Position numbers and translations under genes: made by a program
Notes under the pieces: generated by a model
Database searches by the model: none
Told to the model about the DNA's origin: nothing
Seen by the model: only the letters and a program-made list of their open reading frames with translations
DNA from: Cryptomeria japonica
Taxonomy: Eukaryota; Streptophyta; Pinopsida; Cupressales; Cupressaceae
Assembly (NCBI RefSeq): GCF_030272615.1
Contig: NC_081414.1
Location: 340,482,502 to 340,546,501 of the forward strand
DNA length: 64,000 nt
Direction: 5' to 3'
Part shown: positions 56,010 to 64,000 of the stretch, one piece after another
Layout of the letters: every line of letters begins with the position of its first letter
How positions within the stretch are numbered: position 1 is the stretch's first letter

Positions 56010-57541
56010 TGGATAAGAAAATAAGAGAAATAAAGGCTAAAGGACACACATGAGAATTTGACCTTTCAATCTATGTAATAGGTAGTCTTCCTTGTTTTGA
56101 TGTTTTATTTGTTTGTAATAAACCCCACCTTGTTACCCAATGACATGGATTTGGCAAGATGATAAGCCACCAAGGGCATATGGGCGTAGGGGTATTTGGT
56201 TGAGTATTTTCTAGGTTTTTTATGTGTTGGATATGTCTTAGGAAGGTTTAGTACATGTTGAAGCATCTCTAAATAGGCGGATTTAACATATGTCAAAAGT
56301 TGCTCAAACTTGACAACTTTGTTGACAACTTTTAATGACAACTTTTGGTTGAAAATTGCAACTTCCTTCCAATGGTCACCTCAATTAAAAAGGTGGTTTA
56401 TAACCATTGAGGAAGGTATAAAATTTCAACGCCAATCATCATTGGGAGAAGAGAATGAGAGAGAATGATTTTGTAAACTTTTGGCATCATTGAAGTAATA
56501 TATTTCTGAGAATTTCTTGCAATTCCATTGTTCTACACCGTGTGCCGTACTATATGATCATTTTGAAATTAGGAAACTAGTGGGATGTATTAGATTGGCC
56601 AATCACCTTTAAAATTAATCAAGTCTGAGGTTCTAATTCACCAAGACAAGGAAGAAACCAGTAAGTTTCTGGAAGTGTTCTAGATGTGGCAGCTTTACCT
56701 AGGGTTTTGCAAAGAAATGGCTTTATCTTGTTGATCCTTCATTGGTGGTTCATGAATTTGGAGGGGATGAAAGTATGGCCAATTTATTTTAGGATTTTAA
56801 AGGCCTTTTGTAGGTTAGGACCAGTTGGAGGTGAGGGTTTGATGCATTAAGGTGGACAACTCCATGTGGCCACCATGCAAGTGTAAGCAAACAGGTCTCA
56901 CATGAGGGGTTAAAGGTTTGATCATGGCCTAAGACTTAGTAATTTGTGTATTTTGAATGGTATAAGAGTGTTTCTTGAGTTGGTTTGGTGAGTTAAGGTC
57001 TAGGTCTTCACACTCCTTTGTAAAATAGGCCTAATTGGGCTATACCGGTCTTGTTCTGAGTTTGGATTCTTGTGTTCCCTACCAGAAAGAACCCTTAGGA
57101 TATGCTTTGTAACTTCCAAAAGGGTATCCAAATCTAGGATTTTTTGTCTAGTCTTTTGGAGAAATAAAGAGTTAAGTGTGGAAAATCGGTCTAGCAGGGC
57201 TACTAGGTTTTGTAGGCCTTGTTGTAGTAGTTACCCAAACCGGTAGATGGAACCTGAACTAGATGATTGAAGGAGGTCTCCTTAACCTAGGGGATTTCAA
57301 ATCAAACCTTAAATATCCATTTTTTCATTGGAGAAGAGACCAAACCATCATTGACCATAGAGACCTTGTACTGGTCAATGAAAGAGACATTGTAGCAGTA
57401 GTATTTTGTTTGGAAAAAAGGGATGTGGGACTTGTCAAACTGGTATTCCTTAACCCCTGGAAGTGTTGTATGATTTCTAGGGTCCTTGGTGTGTTCTTGG
57501 ATTAGGGGAACCTATCCTATACCTATACCAGGGCCTTTACA
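56010..57541 (+). repeat. 5' LTR of Gypsy element F
   Basis: From TGGATAAGAAAA (edge set where the element D gag similarity stops) to CCTTTACA just before the PBS, about 1.53 kb. A TATAAAA motif lies near 56417. An open frame at 57263-57505 lies inside the LTR and has no recognised domain. The left edge is inferred, since the TSD partner is outside the window. Confidence 0.65.
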
Positions 57542-57547
57542 TCAGAT

Positions 57548-57559
57548 TGGTATTAGAGT
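57548..57559 (+). other. Primer binding site of Gypsy element F
   Basis: TGGTATTAGAGT, a C-to-T-decayed initiator tRNA-Met site, six bases after the LTR end. Confidence 0.75.
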
Positions 57560-57628
57560 GTAGGAGGAATCCTTTGGGAAGAAGAATAGTACATGTGAGC
57601 AGAAGAATTAGAGGGTGAGGCTAGAAGA

Positions 57629-58640
57629 ATGCCTCCAAAGGTGACAAATATGGGACTTTCCAGGATGGTGCAAGAGAACAGAGAAGAGAATGATCTACTT
57701 AGAAGGTTAATTGAGAAATTGGAAGGCACGGGTTGGAGAGAGGACTGGATGGCTTGAAGGAAGTGGGAGAATAAGAGGAGAACCCACAAGGGTAGGAAGA
57801 AGAGGAAGTTCCTGCAGAGCATAGGTACCTAGTCAATGCCTTGAAGTCTATGGAGAGGAGAACCATGGACTAGATATCAAACCTTCCTATTTTCAATGGG
57901 AAGATGGATGCCGATGGAGTGATGAACCGGGTAGAGTCCTTAAACAACTTCTTTGAATGTGAAGGCATCACTGACAACCAAAAGATGAAGGTTGCCAAGT
58001 CAAAAAAGTAGGGAGCAGCCCTAACATGGTGGAATTGTGTGCAAGGAGAAAGAGTGAAAGAGGGAAGAAGAATGATCACCTCTTGGAAGAAGATGATTAC
58101 AAATATCAAGGAAGTATATGTACCAGAGGACTATGAAGTCCAATTACACAAGAGAAGGCAAAATCTCAAACAAAAAGAGATGGATGTGTGTGCCTATACT
58201 AAAGAATTTCAGAAATTATGCATAAAGTCTAAGAAGGTTGAAGATGAAAGTGAAAGAGTGGCAAGGTATCTAAATGGCCTAAGGTGGAACATACAAGAAG
58301 AGTTGAACCTCTTGTGCCCTGACACTATTCATAGATGCTATCAATTAGCATTAGAGGAGAAGCTCAAAAGAAGACAAGAGCAGAGCAGTAGAGGAAGGGT
58401 TAAGCAACGAAGATGAAGGAGCAACTTCAGAGGAAGAGGATCAAATTTTGAGTTTCAAGGAGAGAGAAGTCAAGACTCCTCAAGGAATGATAGCAATAAC
58501 AAAGGAAACTTTAGAGGTAGAAGGCCAAATTTTAGAGGAAGATCATCAGGAAGGGGAGCAGGACCAATAAAATGTTTTAATTGCAACCAAGAGGGATACA
58601 TTGCCAGCAGATGCCTGAAGAAGATGGGATCTAGTTCCCA
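57629..58640 (+). pseudogene. gag: Gypsy Gag with zinc knuckle (element F)
   Basis: Starts MPPKVTNMG at 57629, then after an early frame break continues as FNGKMDADGVMNRVESLNNFFEC, ALTWWNCVQGERVKEG and a retrotransposon-gag core WKKMITNIKEVYVPEDYEVQLHK (58039-58150), with CPDTIHRCYQLALEEKLKR. An Arg/Gly-rich stretch (58410-58560) leads to the zinc knuckle CFNCNQEGYIASRC at 58573-58614, in which the His ligand is Tyr. TAA/TGA interruptions occur (near 58008 and 58413). Confidence 0.85.
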
Positions 58641-60558
58641 AGGAGAAAGGAGAGCCAATATAACCCAAGAATCAGATTACCAAGGTAGTATTAAACCTGA
58701 TTCATATGGTTATCCAGAGACCGGAGAGGCACTAATGTTGAGAAGAACCCTATTGAAGGTACCAACACCTATGGAGCCACCTCAGAGGAAGTCTATCTTC
58801 CACACTACTTTGCAATCAGGAGGAAAGGTATGTAAAGTTTTGGTTGACTCAGGCTCTACTAAGAATTTTGTGTCAATAGAAATGGTAGAGAAGTTGAAAT
58901 TGAGGAGCATACCCCATCCATAGCCCTATAAGGTGTCTTGGCTCAGAAAAGGGCAACAAACTCTTGTAGAAGAGCAGTCATGGGTAGAATTCCAGATAGG
59001 AGCATATAAAGATAAGATTTTGTTTGATGTTGTTAACATGGATGCTTGTCACCTCTTGTTTGGAAGACCCTAGTGGTATGAACTCAAAGCACACCATGAT
59101 GGTTTTAGGAATACCTATTCCATCACAAAGAATGGCAAGATCATAGAGCTATTGCCCTTGACTGAAAACAATGAAGAGCAAAAAGAAACTGAGTCTAAAG
59201 TGATGATGATAGAGGGAAAACCATTCCTAAAGGAGATAAAGATGGAAGAAGGAATGTGATTTGCATTACTTCCAATACCAACCTCAAAGGAGAAGCTAGT
59301 TGTAGATGATAGGGAAGAAGGAAAGGACAATGATCTCAGTCTGGAAGTGAAGGAGATCATTGACAGATACCAAGGAATAGTTACATTTGGAGTGACAAGG
59401 AGTTTTCTGCTAATGAGAGAGATCAGTCATTGTATTGACTTGATCCGAGGGGCCACATTACCTAACAAGGCTGCATACAAACTCACACCACAACAAAATG
59501 AGGAGATGGCAAGGTAGGTTTAGGAGTTGCTAGATTCTGACCTAATTGGAAAGAGCCTTAGCTCATGTGCAATACCTACAGTTTTGGCACCCAAAAAGGA
59601 TGGAACATGGAGGATTTTTACTGACTCGAGAGCCCTCAACAAGATCACCATAAGGTATATATTTCCAATGCCTAGAATAGAGGATTTTCTTAATTGTTTG
59701 GGGGGTGCAAAATATTTTCCTAAAATTGATTTAAAGAGTGGATACCACCAGATTAGAATTAGGCTTGGTGATGAGTGGAAAACAACCTTCAAAATAAATG
59801 AAGGGTTGTATGAGTGGAAGGTTATGCCATTTGGCTTGTCTAATGCCCCAAGTACATTCATGAGACTTGTGAATGAAGTTTTGAAAGAATTCATAGGGAA
59901 GTTTGTAATAGTGTATTTGGACGACATCTTAGTATTTAGCAGGACAAAGGAAGAGAACTCGAGGCATCTAGACATGGTTTTGAAAAAGTTGAGTGAAGAG
60001 GAATTGATGATCAATATGGAGAAGTCTTTGTTCATGTAGGAAGAGTTCATCTACCTAGGATTTGTGATCACCAAAGGTCACTTGAAGATGGATCAAGATG
60101 AGGTAAATGCAATTCTTTATTGGCCTACTCCTAAGACTATTGGTGAAATTAGAAGTTTCCATGGATTAGCCACATTTTATAGAAAGTTCATAAGAGGTTT
60201 TAGTCAGATATGTGCTCCAATGTTGGAAACCATAAAAGGTGGTCAAAACTGAAGGTTTTCTTGGACAAAGGAGGCAGATGAAGCATTTGAAACTCTCATT
60301 AAAAAGGTAGCTCAACAACCGGTACTTGCTTTACCTGATTTTAACAAAGTGTTTCAGATTGAAAGTGATGCTAGTCATATGGCCATAGGAGCAGTCATAA
60401 GCCAAGAAGGTAGACCTATAGCATTCTTTAGTGAAAAATTCAATGAGGCAAAGAGAAAATATTCTTCTTATGACCTAGAAATGTATGTTGTAGTTTAGGG
60501 ATTGAAAAAATGGAGACACTATCTGCTACCAAAGGAATTTGTGGTCTATACTGATAAC
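58641..60558 (+). pseudogene. pol: Gypsy protease, reverse transcriptase and RNase H (element F), cut by G
   Basis: Protease: KVLVDSGSTKNFVS (about 58835). [95 protein letters not shown] (about 59915; catalytic Asp pair kept) and [13 protein letters not shown]. RNase H of Gypsy type: ESDASHMAIGAVISQEGRPIAFFSEKF and WRHYLLPKEFVVYTDN at 60558, where the gene is cut by the LTR of element G. In-frame stops at 58921, 59071, 59260, 59515, 60037, 60250 and 60497. Integrase is not seen; it would lie beyond G, outside the window. The frame is otherwise constant. Confidence 0.9.
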
Positions 60559-61004
60559 TGTGAGATTTTGCCAAGATCAAGAGGCAATGGAAAGCACAAA
60601 TAAGAGAGAACAAAATAGATGATAGAAATAAACTATATTCTATCAAGAGAAAATAGTGATCAATTGGATCATCAATCGATGTTGTTTATACAATGAATAT
60701 GAGCTTGCTTATATAGGCAAGGCTATATGGATATGTGAGCACACACACATGACATGTGGTTCAATAAGAAATAAGGGTAGGTAGGAGAAACAATATAATA
60801 TTCCACATGAGGTGGATCAACCACTGAATGTGGAGTGTAACAACAAGATCAGACCATAAAAGGTGGAAATTCTCCTACACACACTATCCCAATGTGGCAC
60901 AAACACCCAAATGTCTCATACCCAAACTACTATGAAATGCATTTCCTAAGTAAACTTAAGTAAGGTGTAATAATATCCAAGATGAATAATTATTTACACC
61001 AACA
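60559..61004 (-). repeat. 3' LTR of element G
   Basis: Minus strand TGTTGGTGTAAATAATT to TTTTGCCAAGATC..TCTCACA-type end; plus strand TGTGAGATTTTGCC to TTTACACCAACA. A TATA motif (minus strand CTATATAAGC, about 60707-60716) is followed by a normal-looking leader. A C-rich stretch at 61005-61011 is the PPT on the minus strand (AAGGGGGGG). The lower edge may be 60559 or 60561. Confidence 0.75.
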
Positions 61005-61011
61005 CCCCCCC

Positions 61012-61826
61012 TTAAGTGCAACTTAGGGGAATGCACTTAAGTCTACAATGCAACTAAGCAATGAAAGATGGGTCTCGGCTACGAGGCCATGTTAGGTACC
61101 CATGTAAAAATGCAAATGCATGCAACCCAATGCAATGAAATCTCTCACAAAGTGGGGAGAGAGAGAAAAACCCTCCCCCAAAAGAGAAATGAAAAATAGA
61201 TACAAATAACTCTCATAGAAGCATGTGAAGGACAAAACCCCAAGTGAGGAAAAAGTCCCCCCCATATGAGAGAAGAAGAAGAGAGACTAGGAAGCCCCCC
61301 CTCAATCTGGAATCTACACCAATGATAGAAGCTCGAAGATGAATGAAGAAACTGCTCCATGAACCTCGAACAACATTCCTCCCCTAAGGAAAAAACAAAA
61401 CCAAAGGTGGATCCAAAAAGTCTCCCCAATCATGAAGGGAAGATGTATGAAAAAAACTCATGATGAAAGGAATCTCTGAAAACTACTCAAGTGTTCCCAT
61501 GTCGATGTTGAAAAGTACCCCCTCCAAAGGTGGTAAATTGTGCCACACTGCTAAAAAAGGCACTCCAAGATCTAGTGGAGATGAAAGTAGAACAATATCC
61601 AAAGACTCATATGTCTCCTCAAAAGATAAAGAAACCTCCTCCAAGTGTTGTACAAAAGTATCCACAATCATGTCAACCTCTAAAGATTGATCATGTAGAG
61701 AATGCAGTGAAGATGAATGTCATAAATGGTATCTCCCAAATCTACAATGTAGGAGTCCACAAACAAACCTGCAATATATGTCAAGTAGGCATCCCAATCA
61801 ACTAAAGCTAGAAGACATGAAATATC
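61012..61826. other. Non-pol interior of element G
   Basis: About 800 bp between the G PPT and its pre-integrase region, where a full Copia would have about 3 kb of integrase, RT and RNase H. None of those motifs is found on either strand. The interval is polypyrimidine-rich on the minus strand, and a short minus-strand frame (61671-61483, VDTFVQHLEEVSLSFEE) has no recognised family. Confidence 0.55.
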
Positions 61827-63021
61827 CTACTGCACTGAATCATAAGAAGGCAAAACTGTTGCACTAGCTACATCATCAGGTGCAATAGGTGGTGTGATAT
61901 CAAGAGAAGGAGATGAAATGCAAGGCTCAAGAATGGGGTCACATGTGAGAATCCCCAAGTTCAAATGCCCAAAGTTCTCCTCAAAATCTGAATCATCAAC
62001 ATAGGAAGAATCAACCTCATCAATAGGACCAAAATGTGAAAAAGAGTACAACTGAGATGCATGATCAACCACCCCAGTCGCAATGATAGCTCCACTCTCC
62101 AAGTCTCTAATGATAACTAAATCAGTTGTGAACTCCACAGTTTTCCTAGTTGCTCCATGTGTGATGTGATAGATGGAAAGAAGATTATTTGTCAAGTGGG
62201 GTACACACAACACATCATTGAAGGAGTTATCCCCAATGGCAATAGATCCTTTCCCAATCACATCCATGTATGTATGATTGCCCATCAAAATCTATGGCAT
62301 GTGGCAAGGCTCAAATGTAGAAAACATAGACTAAGAAGATTCCATATGATGAGAAGCCCCTGAATCTAGAAGCCATCTCCCTGAATCATGACTTGTAGTA
62401 GCACAAAGAGCTTGTCCCTTTCCTTTAGCCTTGGAAGAAGAAGCTGATGTAGACATTCTACAAGGTAGGTTGATTCTATTCTTCTCAAGAAGATTCTTCA
62501 ACTCATCAATATCCTTCTTATAACAATGATGTTCATCATGTCTTTACTTCTTGCAATATCCACAAAAAATATTGTCCTTATATGATTTCCTCTTAGGTGA
62601 GAATGGTGAATCACCTTGTTGTGGAGAGGAAGATTGTGCTCCATCTTGTTATGGTTTAGACTTAAGTTGCTTTTGATTCTTGCATTTTCCTTGATTACTT
62701 TGATTCCCTTTATTAGCCACCAAAGCTTGTGACTTTGAAGATTTGAGAATCCCCATCGTGGTCAACTTAGATTGCTCAAGTATCAACATCTCTGTGAATG
62801 AATCAAATGAGGGAGAAGTGTATGAGGAACCTTGAGCTAACCTATGGGTGTGAAAGCTAGATACAAAGGCTGCATACTCTGAAGGAAGCTTGTCCAACAA
62901 GTTATAAACCAATTGAGCATCCTTTTTGTTAATTCCACAATCCTTTAGCTTTTCTCTTAACTCAGTTGCTTTTGTTACATAATCTTGGATTGTATCTATA
63001 GTGTCGTAAATTGTACGCACT
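61827..63021 (-). pseudogene. gag: Gag and protease of Copia derivative G, cut by H
   Basis: Minus strand from 63020: UBN2-type Gag core VRTIYDTIDTIQDYVTKATELREKL as separate parts, YNLLDKLPSEYAAFVSS, LTTMGILK; a zinc knuckle CGYCKK-stop-RHDEHHC (about 62575-62534; CCHC spacing kept, with a stop between ligands); protease GRWLLDSGASHHM (62390-62350, DSGAS intact); then pre-integrase GKGSIAIGDNSFNDVLCVPHLTNNLLSI (62250-62170) ending about 61830. The Gag N-terminus is lost to insertion of H at 63022. Downstream pol is absent, so G is a gag-protease-only derivative. Confidence 0.8.
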
Positions 63022-64000
63022 TGCTAGGGTGGTACAATTTCACACCTAGTTTAGCACCCACCTTGGCGCATTTTGCATTTTGCATTGCATTTCCCTTTTA
63101 GCACTTAATTAATGAAACTAATTAGGTCTAAAGTTCTATTTCATCATCTTCCACATCATAAAGTTGGGCCCTTTCATTAAAGCGTGCCCTTTTCATTTTA
63201 TTCCTCCAATACATCATTCAATCAAAAACCCTAATTAAGTCCTATTTTGAACTTGGGGGCTTGATTTCGGGGGTCAAAACATCTCGTAATCACCCATAAC
63301 CTCGAGATTCTCTCTAAAATCATCATATCCAATGGCCCTAAAAATTTGGTGAAAAGTTGTCGAGACCATGGCACCCGGAGTGCACATGGTCCCAGACATT
63401 TTTCCCAAAATTTTAGGAGCATAATCCAATCATAAAATAAAGCTTAACCCCAAGAAATTGGTAGTAGATTCAATCTCTAGGTTGGCCAAAAGTTGAAATT
63501 ACAACCTAGGGTTTCATATATAAGAGCTCTCTTTCTTCATTTGAAAGGATCCGAATTTTTGATTTCAAGACCTTATATGCAGTGAAAAAGCAGATCTTTG
63601 AAGACTTCAACAACACTCAACATTCATCCATTTAGGGCTTTGAAGGCATTGAAGAGCACTAAGGGATCACCGACTAAAGATTGGCTTGTACCCCTCCCTT
63701 AGGGTTGGGTATGATTTCATGTTGTTTTCATGTCTTTGCATAAGCTTTAATATATCATTTATTCATGCTTTAGATCACTTTGCATCTTGATTTGGAGCAT
63801 TTACATTATCATTTACAAGCAATTAGGGTTTACTTTCTAGGTTGCTCTAGTTTGCTTACTTGCATTTTAGGATCTTGCACACACATAAGGTCTACACACA
63901 CAATACTATTACAATACAACTTGGCTATTCATGGAGGTGGAAATCACCGAAGTGGGGGTTTGACTAAGGCAAAACCCTATATAGCCGCCCACCATACCTT
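63022..64000 (+). mobile_element. Element H: LTR (probably Gypsy) inserted in G, incomplete
   Basis: Similarity to the G gag stops at 63021 and a TGCTAGGGTGGTACAATTTC start follows. The rest has LTR-like features: a TATATAAG promoter motif at 63517-63524 and no coding capacity. A short minus-strand frame at 63231-63422 has no recognised domain. The end and any internal region are outside the window, so class and orientation are inferred. Confidence 0.5.

Larger units (their letters stand above)
43794..64000 (-). mobile_element. Element D: minus-strand Copia, host of nested elements E, F, G and H
   Basis: 3' LTR 43794-45016, PPT, RNase H and RT C-terminus (45345-46434), then after element E the RT N-terminus, integrase, protease and Gag (52914-56009). 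Its gag is interrupted at about 56010 by Gypsy F, so its 5' LTR, if it survives, lies beyond the right window edge. Removing E and one TATAA joins the RT segments ALY and GLKQTPRAWY exactly. Confidence 0.85.

Noticed and set aside
57263-57505. Open frame of 80 codons as a host gene
   Set aside because: Lies within the LTR of Gypsy element F, a short distance before the PBS, and shows no domain.
61145-61805. Several open frames on both strands inside element G
   Set aside because: Compositionally biased, mutually overlapping and without domain motifs.

Overview
The window is plant nuclear DNA from a repeat-dense, probably very large genome. It consists almost entirely of nested, decayed transposable elements plus pseudogene copies of two host gene families, and I see no intact host gene. 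The plant assignment rests on Copia and Gypsy LTR retrotransposons primed by a site complementary to initiator tRNA-Met, a plant-type CACTA (En/Spm) transposon with TNP2, DUF4218 and DUF4216 regions, a PPR pseudogene, and plant telomere-like (TTTAGGG) repeats. The wording of the PPR repeats resembles the large intronless PPR families of conifers, so a gymnosperm is my best guess, but this is inference.

Layout, left to right. 1-2290: minus-strand Copia remnant K (gag plus LTR). 2345-4530: polypyrimidine and degenerate telomere-like tracts, broken by a solo LTR (L, 2971-4035, TSD TAGGA). 4531-8235: AT-rich, unassigned. 8236-10617: LTR and gag start of Copia element I, with solo LTR J nested in its LTR. 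10618-16384: element A, the oldest of three copies of an unusual non-autonomous LTR family. 17790-32523: a minus-strand CACTA element, split by element B (21952-28694, TSD CATCA), the second copy of that family. 32524-34060: a decayed, apparently intronless copy of the splicing factor gene CWC22 abutting the CACTA. 35404-36236: PPR pseudogene. 36963-43742: element C (minus, TSD TCTTC), the third copy. 43794 to the right edge: Copia D (minus), carrying a near-complete Copia E (46440-52908, TSD TATAA) inside its reverse transcriptase and a Gypsy F near the start of its gag. F is in turn interrupted by Copia derivative G, and G by another LTR, H, which runs off the window.

The most interesting material is the A/B/C family. 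Each copy has Copia-like LTRs, primer binding site and polypurine tract, but no protease, integrase or reverse transcriptase. Instead it has a gag-like ORF1 (coiled coil plus four CCHC zinc knuckles) and a long ORF2 of about 1150 codons with no family I recognise. The LTRs share a module and the PBS/PPT signals with autonomous elements D and E in the same window, so D/E-like elements are plausible mobilisers. The second point of interest is a SET-like exon inside the CACTA element, just upstream of its Transposase_24-like gene.

Many in-frame stops are TAG or TAA where a sister copy has a glutamine codon, as expected from C-to-T decay of methylated, silenced elements. None of the coding regions appears functional as it stands.
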